From positions 43,171,849 through 43,235,848 of the forward strand of contig CM070581.1 in assembly GCA_036346355.1 (NCBI GenBank): 64,000 bases of DNA, given 5' to 3'. Origin of the DNA: Rhipidocladum racemiflorum. Lineage: Eukaryota; Streptophyta; Magnoliopsida; Poales; Poaceae. Numbering within the stretch: the stretch's first letter is position 1; each line of letters begins with the position of its first letter. Under the pieces are notes generated by a model. It was not told the DNA's origin and made no database searches. It saw only the letters and a list, made by a program, of their open reading frames with translations. Shown in pieces: positions 10,386 to 22,915 of this stretch. The position numbers and the translations under genes are program-made.

Positions 10386-13300
10386 GGGCTGTAGGTCCTT
10401 GGAATGTGTATTTTTAGTGTCATGCTATAGGGTACAACTAAAATATGATGTGGAATAACTTAGAAACATGGCTTAGGTTTTTACTAAAATTTTGTCATAG
10501 GATAGCAACATTAAAACTTGCAAAAGTGGTATAACTAATCTAAAATTTGACACACATGGATGCACAGTAGGAAGGGTATGGGTATCGTTGTTTACGCTTA
10601 AATGTTGTATTTAAGCTTTGTTGCTAAATGCTATATTTGATATAGTATGTTGCTATGTCTATGAGATAAATGATTGAATTATTCCTATTGTGGTGGTAAA
10701 AGTGGGGTTTTGGTGCCGAAGGGTTTCGGCCACCTCTCTTTTCGTTCATAGTAAGGGTGAGGTTTGACGGTGTGGCTGGTTAGCGCCATCACCGAAGAAC
10801 TATTAACCCCTGTAGGAGAAGAGTGCTCACCTTTTCAATCGTAGATCGGGTAGTTGACTGGAGACAAATAGAAGAGTTGATGGTGGTTTCCTTCGGATGT
10901 TCTTTATCGTTCTGTGGTCTATCTTGGTTGGTTTTCTTGGTTTTAGTTGATGCAAACCAAAAGAAAAGTGTTTGGTATTGGTTTTTCGCGGTTTGATCCA
11001 CAGGCGGTTTGTGGTTTTGTCTTCCTTGGGTGAAGACGAAGAAGAAGAGTCTAGTGTTGCGCTTCCTTTGGTTGCATTTCCAGTTTTGATGCCTACTTGG
11101 TTGATTGCTGAATGGGGAAGAAGCATTCAATTTATTCCTGGGTTTGCCTTTCTTCGAGGTTAAAGGAGTTATTGCGGAGTTGTGCCAGACCTGGCTGTCA
11201 GGGCTGAAGTCCAGTGGCTTTGTAGGAGTAAGTGGTGTTTGATTTTGTTATTTTACTGGTTTAAGAAATCATCCTTGAAAAACCCTTCTTGTTTCGTGAA
11301 AGATTGGGGTTTGGTGTTAAGGTTTTATTTGCAAAGGTTTATTTGATCGGTTGGTTCCCTCCTGTGGGAGTCTTTGAGATTGAAAAGTGTTTTGGAGAAT
11401 TCCTTTGGATGACGAAGTTTGGGTTTGTCTCATTGCAATTTTGAGAGTCAAGTTTCCTTATGAATTTGGGATGAGTTTTAAAGCTAAAATGCTGCAAACA
11501 AAGTAAGTAGTCTTTTGTCGGAAATCGTTTGTCCCTAGTAAGAATTGTTGTTTAGCATATTATGTAGCATGTACCAATGTGGTTTATGGGATGACGTATT
11601 GTTAAGTTAATTTGTGAGTTGAATCAATTCAATGATGGTGTTACCTCTAGCTTGAAAATAACTAGACTACTAGTGTTGTAGTTTACTCTTAGCGAGAATG
11701 ATTGAATGTGCTAAAGTACATGCTTAGAATCTGTTGCCTTGCTTTAAAAGTGCTTATGATCCTTGTTAATGTTAAAAGTTTAAACCTTGATGCATAGTTG
11801 AAACATTAAGATGATGTAGACTGCTGTTACCGTTAAAGAAACTTTGTTGGTTGTTTAAAGATGTTCTAATCCAATGGAGTAAAAGAGGAATTTAATCGTG
11901 TTGCCTAGTGACTTTAATTTGGAAGTTGATTAGAGTTGCTATTTACGTTGTTGCAAACTACTAGTATATTTGGAAGTATGCAGTCGTGTCCCTTCAATGC
12001 TAGTATTGATATAAATTGAGAAGACATAAGACATGATGTTAATGATGTTGTTAAGGGCTGTGTTAATGCTAGTATTCAATCTATTTTAAATAATGGGAGT
12101 ATGTTGTGTGGTGGTAATTTGTTATCACTTATGTATAGGGTAGCTAAAAGTAACGTTGTTGGTTGATGATTATGCCCATTTGTTGTTATTAATGACTAAG
12201 TAGTGGTGGTAACTATTTAGATTACTCGTTGGAAAACCATGGTTAAAATAGAGGAAAATTTTAACATGTTGCGATGGAGTGAGCTTTGGATAATTAATAC
12301 GATAAATGATCTTATCCTTAATGAAAGTATAACTTGGAGTCTCACTTATGAATTCTTCCCTGTAGAAATAATATTTTACATGTTGAAGTCGTTGTTTAAC
12401 TGAATAAGGTTCGGTTGTCGAGACATGAATATATAGGAAGTATGAAATTTATATGTTGATCTTGCTGAAAGATTTGTTGAAGTACTATGCTCCAATAGAG
12501 AATAAGAAGTATTATGATTCAGTGATCTGTGGGGATCATGTCAACACAGTATTGGTTGGGTGCCTTTTTGATAAGCATCATAAACCCTAATTAAAAGTGT
12601 TAGGAATGGTAACTAGAGGAAGAATTCATTGTGAAGCTTTTGGTTTAATTGTGTTGGGGCTTCTCAGGGAGTAAATAGTGATTATTGAAGTCTTTAATGG
12701 AAAGCGTAGTGGAGTACTAGAGATGGTTCTTTTTGCTGAGCTTGTGTTCAAAAGCTTTTGGACTGGTTTGGTTGTTTGCCATTTTGGTTGAAGGGTTTTC
12801 GGTCAAGGTGTTCCATATCTTTGTGTTTGAGTTTCCTAAAACTTGTAGAAATTGGTGCAAATATTTGGTTTTGGCTAATTTGTTTAGTTGGTGCTATGAG
12901 TATGGATTTACCCCAAAAGTTTTTGAGTCGATCGCGCCCTTCGCTCGTGACCGAATTATCTTTGGAATTAATTTTAAAAGGAAGCAGATGGTCATAAAGG
13001 GTTGTGTTGGAAACTTTTGAGTTAAGCCCTTGATGTGTAACTCTGTTTGGCTAGAGTTGGAGTCATTTGGAAAATGTGTCTGGTGTGCGGATGTTTCACA
13101 AGTCTGGTTTTTATGAATGTTTCATAAGTGAATTTGGTTAGTGAAGAGTTTTCTTTTGGGATTGAGTTTCTCTCTCTTTTGATAAAATTTATGGCAGTTG
13201 TGTGTCCAGATGTTTGACTTTGGAGTTGATGTTCTGTTCCAAAGGGTTGAGTTTGGTTTTGCGAGGTGTTGCAAAGTTAGTTTTAAATGGATGATGGGAC

Positions 13301-14521
13301 TTCACACGATGTGGTGTTTTGTTGTTAACGATGTTGCCGTCATAGTCTATATGATTTAGCGCAACCGTCAGTGTTATGTGTATTTCAATCATGTGATACC
13401 GAGGAAGAAGTCTTTTTGTGAATGACTTTTCGGTATTGTTGTTATATGATGAATGAATGGTGAAAAGTAAACAAGACATCGTTTATAGATGTTAAATGAT
13501 ATCGTTTATAGATGTTAAATGATAAAAGAGTCGTTGAGCCAGGTCGGTGAGAAAGTCATATATGGAGATATGACTAATCCGGAGTGCTCTTGAAGAATGT
13601 GCATTCATGTCTTGAAACGAGATTTCCCTTGCTTTCTAGTATGAAAAGAAACAATGAAGAATTTCTGGTGTTGGTTGTGGTGAAGGGATTTGTGTTTCCT
13701 TTGCGTTTTGGCTTAGGAAATTAAAATGAATACTCTCTGGTTGTCGTCGAATCCTTTCCAAAGTGGTTTTAACGCTTTGGGGTTTGAGTTGTTGGATGAG
13801 GGCCACTTGGGTTCATGTTATGGTTGAGCTCACTCAATGATTGTGCTCTTTATCGTGGTCCTTTGAGTGGAATGTTGTGTATGACTCAATGCAAACCTTC
13901 GTGGAGAATTGTGTCGTTGAGGTGTTCCTCAGTAGGGTTGATTACATTTTGAGTGGACCACTTGGTGGTTGCTAGTGATCGTTTTTCCTTTTGAAGTGTA
14001 TTGGTGCTTTTGTCGTTGGGCAAGAAGCGAGTTGTGTCAAACCGCAGGGGAAAGTTCGGTCGTTTCTGTTACGCGAGTCTTACGGATCTTGGTTAAAGTA
14101 GGTTGTTCGTTCTGTGGTAATCTTAGAGCGTTGTGTCTCTCCTGCTTCGCGTCGTCTTGAGTACAAGGAACAACAGAACGGAGGTTGGTACCGTGTTTTT
14201 CTGGAGAGTAGCCTGAGTTAAAGGGATCGGGCACTTCAGTGACAAGGAATGCTTAGAACGAGTAGTATGAGACCGTTTTCCTGTGTGGTCTATTTGGGAT
14301 TTTATCCTATCGCTTGGGTCATGCCGAGGCCTTGTTTGAGTGCTTTGTGTTTCAATGTTGAGTAAAGTTCTCGCAAGTTTTTGATTGTGAGTTATCTTTA
14401 GAGCCACCACGCTCCTTACCTCTGAGTGCTGGCTGGTGCAAATCGTAGGGGCTTCTAAGCGGGTTCTGAGGCGTGAACCATAACTCCCTCTGATTTGGTT
14501 GTTTGCGAAGTGGCGTGTCTC
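10386..14521 (+). other. LARD B internal domain, non-coding
   Basis: About 4.1 kb without a gag or pol motif. Short ORFs on both strands (up to 147 codons) have no recognisable content. It is clearly related to the internal domain of LARD C along most of its length, for example just after the primer site, the segment with CATCACCGAAGAA, and the block with GAGCCAGGTCGGTGAGAAAG (13536). A 23-bp exact tandem duplication lies at 13478-13500 and 13501-13523; C has one copy. Confidence 0.85.
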
Positions 14522-14558
14522 GGATTCGGGGTCGAATCCTGTTGAAGGGGGGGGAGAA
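14522..14558 (+). other. LARD B hairpin and polypurine tract
   Basis: A 7-bp stem (GGATTCG / CGAATCC, 14522-14539) with loop GGGT, then GTTGAAGGGGGGGGAGAA up to the LTR. Same arrangement as in the Tekay elements but with a different stem sequence. Confidence 0.85.
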
Positions 14559-15817
14559 TGTGACACTACGGAATGGTGTGAGATTATTTAATGTGAATGT
14601 TAAGGTCAAAAACTTTATGAAATATGGTATTGGAGGTTAAAACGATATGATAGGAGGCTTAATAGCGTTTCCGGGCCGTTTTCGGGCCGTTTCCGGGGTT
14701 TTGAGTCTTTCTGGGGGAGTTTGGGCCTAAAGGAAAGGGTCGTGGGCTTTGGTGGGATGGAGTTTGAGTCCTAATAGGAGTAGGAGACCTGGTTGGGGGC
14801 CTCCCCCAGCCCCTTTAGGCGTTCACCCCCTGCCCTTGCGCCCCCACAAGTCCTAGCGCCCCCCACACCTCCCCACCTCCTCCTTGTGGCGCCTCCACCT
14901 CCCCCATTGCTCCCCATTGCTCCACCACCTCTCCACCACCTCTCCTCCTCCCTTGCTGTACCTAGGGGAGTTCTTCTCCTCCACACCTCAAAGATCCATC
15001 TGTTGGAGCGCTCCGCGACGAGGAGATCCGGCGGGATTTGAGCGAGGAAGGAGATCGCGCGAACCGGGAGGAGATCTATTGGGTTTTCGTGCGTTGGGCA
15101 AAGGTATGGCCATGGGAATCCTTGGGGTTGGTCTAGGTACTGTTCTAAGGGTGTTTATCAAGTTTTTAGATCAATTGGTGGTATTGGAATTGAGTAGATT
15201 GGATTAGATCTAGAAGTTGCCACGTTCTCTGTTTCGGGCAGCATGAGCAGTCGACCTAGGGTTCGGTTTTTCGTAAAATTAGAGTCGGAATCTAGTCGTA
15301 CGGACATTGAAGAAGTTGTAGATAATTTCGTTATCTTTCCGTGGATATAAAGAAATTTAAATTCCGCCCAGCCGTTTGAATGTTATGGCTGTTTTACCGA
15401 GCGTGTTAAAATCTGTGACGTGATTGGAACAGATCACGGTATTTTGTAGATTAAACAACTTTAGAGTCCGAATCAGTCTTTCCCTATAGCTAGAAAAAGT
15501 TGGGAAATTTCCTAAGCTACGCGAGGATGTACTCGTTTAATTGATTCAGAGTCTTAGAACACCAGTTATGCCTTTTGGAAGGCTGCTGTCCCGACGGGAT
15601 AGAACCTCTGTTTTTAGGTTTTGCGAGTAGTTGGCAATGTCGGGGTAGATGAGGGTTTGCGTACTGTTTTGTGGACATGATTGTGAGTGTGTGATACCTA
15701 TGTGCAGGTGGTGCGACCCCGGGAGTGCCTTCTACTTCCCGCCAATCCGTTGCCCGTGGTTGAGGCAAGTGTGTTGTGATGGATAGCGAGTTGTAGGTTG
15801 CTTGTTGAGAATAGATG
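14559..15817 (+). repeat. LARD B 3' LTR, part 1
   Basis: Starts TGTGACACTACGG after the polypurine tract. It includes a CT-rich leader (14800-14990) and a predicted splice donor (CAAAG then GTATGG, about 15104). It ends with the left copy (15813-15817) of the AGATG duplication of the Tat element. The micro-exon ends at GCAAGT 15765. Confidence 0.93.
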
Positions 15818-16368
15818 TGTCGACAATCGGTTTCGCCGGCAATGAGATTTGTGATTCTAGGGGATTTGTGCGGGATCTGAGCTTGATGGTAACACAGGAT
15901 GCAAGGGAGATCTGTGTTTAGACAGGTTCGGGCTCTCTCGGAGGAGATAATACCCTAGTCCTGTGTTCTTGGATATCTTGTGTATTATATTTTTCTTCTC
16001 CCTCCTCCCCTTATATACTGGGGGAAGGATACATGACAGATGGGCGCCACCGGGCCCTGAACATGGTGGCCTGGCCGACATGTACTTGGTCCTTATTAGC
16101 CCTGGCGCTCTACGTCTTGGAGAGGTGGTTATGCTTTCCCCGACCCACGCCTGCCGCCCTGTCAGGTTCCAGCATCCGCAACCTCCGGGCAAAGGTCAGC
16201 CGCATGCTTCGTTCTTGGCGGGTTGTTCAGGCGTGGCGCGAAGCTTCCCCGAAGGATCGGGAGTTGCCTTGGGGAACAAGTCGAAAACCTCCTCTTGGCC
16301 CGTCGTGGCGCTTCTGGACTTTGGGCTTTCTACTCCGCCCGTCGAGCCCAGTCGGGTGACATCCCACA
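15818..16368 (-). repeat. Tat element 3' LTR
   Basis: On the plus strand it runs TGTCGACAATCGG...ACATCCCACA. It matches the right LTR but lacks about 29 bases near 16358 and has a changed stretch around 16140-16205. On the minus strand a TATATAAG box (about 16010-16018) is followed by a purine-rich leader. The motif GCCCGAACCTG (minus strand) is shared with the LTR of element D. Confidence 0.93.
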
Positions 16369-16383
16369 GCAGCCCCCAAGTGC
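16369..16383 (-). other. Tat polypurine tract
   Basis: On the minus strand the sequence GCACTTGGGGGCTGC directly precedes the 3' LTR (TGTGGGATG...). It is the plus-strand primer of the element. Confidence 0.8.
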
Positions 16384-16484
16384 TTTAGGATCGGATTTCC
16401 GTCTCTTATCCTGTCATAAGGATTATACGGGAAAAAAGATCGTAAAGAACTTGTAGTGTGAAGCCACCGTGGTTGGTTAGCTCT

Positions 16485-17215
16485 TGGCCGAGTGGTACCC
16501 GCGCCCGTTCACGGTGCGCGGCAACCGGCTTGTCGCTCGGCTGGCCCTCGGGGGGCGTACCGTAGTCTTTTTGGCTCGTGGTCGAGTGATACCCGCGCCC
16601 GTTTACGGTGCGCGGCAACCAGCTTGTCGCTCGGCTGGCCCTCGTGGGGCGTACCGTAGTCTTTTTGGCTCGTGGCCGAGTGGTACCCGCGCCCATTTAC
16701 GGTCTTGCGCGCAACCGCTTGTCGCTTCGGTGGCCCTCATGGGGCATACCTTGGTCTTTTGGCTCGTGGTCGAGTGGTACCCGCGCCATTTACGGTGCGC
16801 TGCAACCGCTTGTCGCTCGGCTTGCCCTCGGGGCATCGTAGTCTTTTGGCTCGTGGGTCGAGTGATACCCGCGCCCGCTTACGGTGCGCTGCAACCGCTT
16901 GTCGCTTGGCTTGGCCTCGTGGGGCGTCAGTAGTCTTTGGCTCGTGGTCGAGTGGTACCGCGCTTGATTTACGGTGCGCGCAACCGGCTTGTCGCTCGGC
17001 CGCCCTCATGGGACATACCTTGGTCTTTTGGCTCGTGGTCGAGTGGTACCAGCGCCCGTTCTGCGGTCGCGGCAACCGCTTGTCGCTTCGGTGGCCCTCA
17101 TGGGGCATACCGTAGTCTTTTGGCTCGGGTCGAAGCGGTACCGCACCCGCTATGTGTGCGGCGATTGGCTTGTGAGACCCAACCGACCCTCATGGGGCAT
17201 ACCTTGGTCATCCAG
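16485..17215 (-). repeat. Minisatellite in the Tat 3' untranslated region
   Basis: Eight tandem units of about 88-94 bases. Successive GTGGTACC or GTGATACC landmarks start near 16491, 16585, 16679, 16773, 16861, 16951, 17042 and 17134. The first four are spaced exactly 94. Decayed copies of the CATGGGGC(A/G) part continue to about 17530. Several ORFs of up to 149 codons cross it only because the repeat lacks stops. Confidence 0.92.
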
Positions 17216-17591
17216 AGTAATGCCTGTGTTCGCTACTACAAGATCGCCTGCACCCTCATGGGGCGCATTCTCAAGACCGATTTAGTGAAAATCCTCCCAC
17301 GGTACCCAATCACGCTAGAAGAAGCAGTGACCAGCAATTGACCCCAAATTATGGGGCATACCGCTTGAGGATGTTCGGAAAGTGCCCAGCCCCAAGCTTC
17401 CGTGGCGGCTGGCGTTCAGGCCCATCATGGGGCACACTTTATCCCAAACTTCGGACCAGACTTGACACCTGGTCGCGTTTTGCGCAACCCAGCTATCGGC
17501 CCAACATGGGGCGTGCCCTAGATCTGGCCCAGAATCGAAAGCGGAGGCCCTTGCTTTCCCCGCCGTAAGGCGAAAATTAAGGCTTGCTCCT

Positions 17592-17598
17592 TATAAAT
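17592..17598 (+). promoter_or_regulatory. TATA box of antisense gene 1
   Basis: TATAAAT in the context CTCCTTATAAATGAGGG, 154 bases upstream of the ATG at 17752 and on the strand opposite to gag-pol. It resembles the core of the second antisense unit (TATAAATA at 24305). Confidence 0.6.
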
Positions 17599-19517
17599 GA
17601 GGGAAAACTTGCTAGGCGAAGGTACCTCTGCCCTTCCCCCACCACAGCTGAGAAACCTTTAAGCCTCTTTCGGTGATTTGGGCGACTTAGGGTTTCTCGT
17701 TTCGCGCCCAAGGCCCCCGACGGTTCCTCCCTCCAGGTCTCCTTCACAGAGATGTCTTCCTCTTCGGGATCCTCGTCAGCGTCGGGGGGTAGCACCGACC
17801 CTGCGACTGCGGGGTGGGAGACCTCCATCACCACGACGTCCCGCTTGGAGGGACTGGTCGCCGCCGGCGTCCTTCCTCCGCTGGAGTTGATCTCCGCCTG
17901 CCTCGCCGCAGGTGACCCTTACCCCACACCTCTGGAGAATGAGATTGTGGTGTTCGAGTCCTTCTTCTGGCGAGGATTTAGCGTTCCTGGGAGCGCCTTC
18001 TTCCGAGGGCTCCTTCATTTTTACGAAATCGAGCTGATCAATTTGAATCCCAACTCGATTCTTCACATCGCTATCTTCGTTCAGCTTTGCGAGGCGTATC
18101 TTGGGATACGTCCTCATTTGGACTTGTTCCGCTCCTTCTTCTTGCTCAAGCCTCATCCGAACCGGGCCGCTCCCAGCGTCGTTGGGGGCGTCGGGCTCTA
18201 ACTGCGGGAGGGCTCGAAGAGGCAGTATTTTGTCGTTCCCCTCAAGACCTCCCTCAAAGGTTGGAGGCGGGAGTGGTTCTATTGTGCCAATGTTGACCCT
18301 TTCCTCGCCCCCTTCGCTGGCCGCGCCCCTAAAGCTTCCCGATGCTGGAGCGACGCCCCGGATGGAGGCGGTTCGGACCAAATCCCCGAGCTTCTGGCAT
18401 TGATTGACGATCTGAAGAACCGAGGGCTGACGGGCCCCGGGATCGCGATCAGCTTTGTGAAGCGCCGGGTGCAGCCCTTAAAGGAAAGAGTCCATTTGGG
18501 GTTCCAGTACAACGGGCCTCAGGATCCCACTCGGGAAACGGATACGTCCTTGTCGATGGAGGCGCTGGCAGCACGGGTAGTTGATCTCTTCGTGCCTGGC
18601 ACAGTGATCACCAACAGGGGCTACCCTCATAAATTTTCGACGGCAAGGCCTCCCCCTCCTGTGAGTGCACTATTCTCTCGAAAAACTGTTCCATGATTTC
18701 TTGACTGATGTGTGACTCAAACAGGGTGCGATCGTTCCTTTTTCAGGAACACGCGTCCTTCCTCTCTGACGCTCCGGTCGTCGGCCTCTCTCGGCTGAAA
18801 GACGCTCAGGCGAAGCGAGTGGCTGACACCTCGGTCGACGAGCTGCGCGGGGAATCGGCGGAGGAGGCCGCTGGTCTTTCGTCAGCCGGGCTTTTGACCT
18901 CCGATGCACTCGGATCACGGCTACGAGCCACGCCTTCGTCCCTGGCAGCCCCACGCAGCGCCGACTTCCTCCGAGTGGTCTTTGGGTCTCGGATGAGACC
19001 TGGGATGAGATTCAAGAAATCCAAAAGGTATTCTTTTGGGCGATCCTTGTCTTTTTGTTATTGCCTGTGCTGAGGCGTCTTCCCTTTTTGCTGATTCAGG
19101 ACTCCTGCTATGGACGTCCCGGTGGAGGGGTCTCCTGAAAAGGAGCCCCAGGCGCAGGCTTCCCCAAGGGGAGCCCCCGCCGCGTCGGCTAGGTCACCCT
19201 CGCCGTCGACTGCCGGGGCGTCGCCACCGGGTGCCGACGGCTCGACGGTCGAACCATCAGGTGGTCCGTCTGGCCGACGATTGACCCGGCACCATCTCCG
19301 GAGTGGAGGAGGTGCCTCGAGAGCCACCGCCGCTCGGTCCTTCCGGCCAAGCCCCGAATCGGACCGTATGGTGGGAGGGGGGTTCCGACTGGAAAGGGAT
19401 GGAAGAGGACGATGAGATGGAGAGAGCGGCTCGGACGGAGCTTTATGAGCTCACCGTCAGGTGTAGTACGCTTGTCAGGGTGAGTTTTTTGTCTTCAATT
19501 TGTTGCCTGCTGACTTC

Positions 19518-22500
19518 TGTAACACCCCAAAATTTTGCTTTTCTTAAATTCATGTGTGATTTGGCACTTTGGTGAATTTTTGGAATTTTCTGGAATTTAT
19601 TTGGATTTATTTGGAATTTATTTGAATTTATTCCATTTTGAAATAATTAAAGAATTTGATTTTGCAAATAAAATTTTGTTGGAAATATTTTATTTGAGTC
19701 CAAAATAATCCAAAATATTTTCCAGAATTTTTCTGGAATTTTTCTGAGTCATTTGCTATTTTTAATGAATTAAATGAATTATCGAATTATTTTAAATATT
19801 AAATCGCTGGAAATTCAACTCGGTCGAGTATCGTTTCATCCGACCGAAGTCGAACCCGAGTCGGACTCGAGTCCGACCGAGCCGATTGACTCGACCAAAC
19901 CAGCCTCCCAACCCTAATCAATCCCAACCGCTTGATCAAGATCCAACGGCCGAGATCCGCCTGCACGGCTCGAGCCGTGATCCGCCCGGATCCGATTGCG
20001 CCAGGCGATCGTGGCCGTTGATCGCGTGCCGCGTGGGCCATGCGTCGTCGTCTCCGCCGAGACCGAAGCCGGACTCGCCGCGCGCCGCCGCCGTAGAATT
20101 AGGTTTCGCCTCAGCACGAACGCCGAGGCTATTTAAAGCCCTGGTCACGCCCGAGGTTTCCCTCATCCTTGCGCACCTGCTCCCGAGCCATCTTGCTCGA
20201 GCCGCCGCTGCTTGTCTGCACGAGTTCGGGCCGGAGTTGGAACTCGCTGCGCCTTGTTTGCGCCGCTTTTCCGTCGTCCGTCGTCTTCCGCCGAGAAGAA
20301 GCCTGGATCTGGAACCCCGGCCAGGCGCACCAAGAGACCTTTCACTTCGCCGAGCTGCACGGACACGCCAAGTGGGAGGTCGCCGCCTACGCCTCCGTGC
20401 CCAAGCCTCGCCGCGCCATCGCCGGACCTCGCGAAGCTCGTGGACCGTCCGATCTTGATCGTGCGGTTGAGGTGAGTTCACGTGTTCCAAACCCGACAGA
20501 TCTGGACCATTGGATCAAGATCCAACGCCCACGATCGCCACGCGTCTGTAGTAGTGTTATTATAGGATTAGATCCGACCGTCCGATCTAGATCGAACGCC
20601 CACGATCATCGAGTAGATTCAACGTGTTAAACCTGGATCTAATCGCGCCGCCGAAATTCAAATCAACTACGAGATTGGCGCCACGCGTGTCGGGAAGCCT
20701 CGACCGTCGCGGTCAGCGCCGCCCACGCGTGTGGGCGCGTGTCTCGACACGTGGGCCCCGCAAGTCGAGGGCCCACGTCGGCCACCGCGTTTGCGTGAGA
20801 CCCATACCGACAGTGGGTCCCACTGTCGATCTCACCCGAGCCGTGGACCGGGTCCACCATGGACCGAATCGCGCCGTGGCCGAGCCCATGAGCTGGCCGA
20901 CGCCACCAACCAATCGAGGCTGCCACGTGTCCATGCCGACGCAATAATTAATTTCCAAAAGAAAATGATTTATTAATTCGAAATAATGATTTCAGATTTT
21001 GATTCAAACTTCAAACGCTTATAACTTTTGCGTTTCAACTCCGATTTGAGTGATTCAAATTTCTAAATTTGTATAAAATTGAGATCTACCTAAAAATGAA
21101 TTTTATTTAATTTTTGGACTAAAGTTTTCCTCTGTAAAATTATTTAATTGATTATTTAAACTTTAAATAATCATAACTTTTAAGGCCTTAACTCCAAATT
21201 TGATTTATTCCAGTTTCTAAAAATCCATAAAATTTTGTTCTTTCTGTTTATGGATTTTATTTGGATGTTTGGACACTTTTTGCCTATTGTTTATTTGTGT
21301 ATTTGCTATTTGCACGCTTTACGAGTAGACGTTGAAGTGCCTAAGGATTCAAGGAGAAGTATTGACTCAGATCCAACTCAAGACCAAGAGCAAGTACTTT
21401 TGAAGGCAAGTTGTGCTTTGACCATGTTGATCCTATTTCAAATCTATTTTGATTTAAACTATTGCATGCTAGTTCAATTAGAAAAATACTTGGTTTAAAC
21501 ATGGGGTTAGATAAGTACCAATTTGTCAGTATGACACCTTGATTATCTAAGTATGTGCCATGACCTTTGTCACCCTAGTTGTGGTTTACTAGTTGGACAT
21601 TATTAAATTGCCAACATGGGTTTAGACCGTTGTAGTATATTGCTTAGACTCACACGTGCTCATGACATGATCTTGGACAATCAAATGCTAATATTGACTT
21701 AATGATATATTGAACCTGTTTTGGAAAGGTATCATGTGAAGTTGATGGCACGTGGTGCATGGTAATCAACTGGGGTTTGATAAACGCTGATCGGGCATGT
21801 GGCAAGAGTAATCAGGTGGGCCGCTTGTGGCGTTGGGAATGTTGATTTGGTTCTTCGGGTAGTCTTGCCCTGGTCACCCTAAGGACTTAACCTTGCAAGC
21901 CTTTGAACTGGGTCTAACGTGCAACCACATGTCTCAGAATGGGACGGACCTAGTTGACTAAGTTGCTAATAACGCACTGCGGGACCTCAGAGGTCAACTA
22001 CACCCTTTGTGTAAGTTGTACGGGGAGCGCATCGGCCGAGGCCAGTACCCATCTAACGTTGATTGGCCTAGACTTCGCCTTAGCGAAGGGAAGGGTTAGT
22101 GCGCAATAACCTGGGAGGACCACTTGTATTGTTAGAGGTTTCCAAAGACTTTGTTACTGAACTCGCCTTTGTGGTGTTTGACTGTATCTTGTGGGTAAAG
22201 TGCATAACCTCTACAGAGTTTAGAATCTATTCGAATAGCCGTGTCCGCTGTATTGACATCGCCGAATTACAAATAAGGGTTAGATTTTCTCAAAAATAAC
22301 TTTGGTTTGGAAGTTGGGTTGGTTTAATAATGAAGATGATGGAAATGTGGTTTAGGATGGGAAAATGTTTATTAAACTTCTTGAAAAGTTATTTATGCTT
22401 TACTCATTTCTACCGCTGAATCTACTTATATTACTTGTCAAAAGTCATTTCGCAAATACACCTTGAGCTATTCCTTTGTACCAAGCCATGCATATAGTAT

Positions 22501-22915
22501 ATTAGCTTGCATTCTCAGGCATGACTTGCCGAGTACCAAGTACTCACCCTTGCCTCAACACAACACCGCTGAAGAGGAGACTACGCCAACTGGAGGAGGA
22601 ACTCCAAGAGGATCCGCTCTACTTAGGGAAGCGAGCCCGGTCGGTTGCCTGTGGTATAATGGATGGCGCCACTAAGTTTATTTGATTTTCCGCCGCTACT
22701 ATTTTTCTCTCAATAAGTTTCGCTTATGCAGGCATATATTTGTAACTTGGCCATAAGGTCGAGTAACCACTTTGGTTATTTAAATAAAGTACTTTGATAA
22801 TATCGAATGGTATGATTGTGATATTTACCAATGTTAAGACTGTGTGCACTAGCGCGTTCCTGGACTAGTGCTGCATACACAGAGGGTCCGGATTTGCAAA
22901 TTCGGGGTCCCGACA
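19518..22915 (+). repeat. Solo Tekay LTR inside intron 3 of the antisense gene
   Basis: TGTAACACCCC...GGTCCCGACA, 3398 bases, flanked by an exact duplication ACTTC (19513-19517, 22916-22920). No internal domain, so it is the product of recombination between two LTRs. Same family as the LTRs of the nested Tekay element. It has a TATTTAAAG box (20130), a donor GTGAGT (20472), a micro-exon 21329-21415 ending before GCAAGT (21416), and a hairpin at 22531-22545. The expected CAG acceptor near 22569 is mutated in this copy. Confidence 0.95.
20129..20138 (+). promoter_or_regulatory. Solo LTR TATA box
   Basis: CTATTTAAAG followed by GC-rich leader sequence. The same position in the nested Tekay LTRs reads as minus-strand TATTTAATG-like at about 29635-29646 and 38820-38830, supporting it as the LTR core promoter. 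Confidence 0.6.

Noticed and set aside
14123..14566. 147-codon minus-strand ORF at the end of the LARD B internal domain
   Set aside because: No counterpart in LARD C, no family features, and it crosses the polypurine tract into the LTR.
15963..16388. 141-codon plus-strand ORF at the Tat LTR, repeated at 43911-44396
   Set aside because: It is antisense to the LTR transcript and extends across the LTR end differently in the two copies.
16484..17115. Overlapping ORFs of 134-149 codons on the plus strand
   Set aside because: They follow the 94-base minisatellite in several frames; the protein repeats only reflect the DNA repeat.
19886..20490. Long ORFs on both strands (190 and 184 codons) in the solo LTR
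   Set aside because: CpG-rich LTR core with few stops; equal openness on both strands and no conservation of frame between LTR copies.
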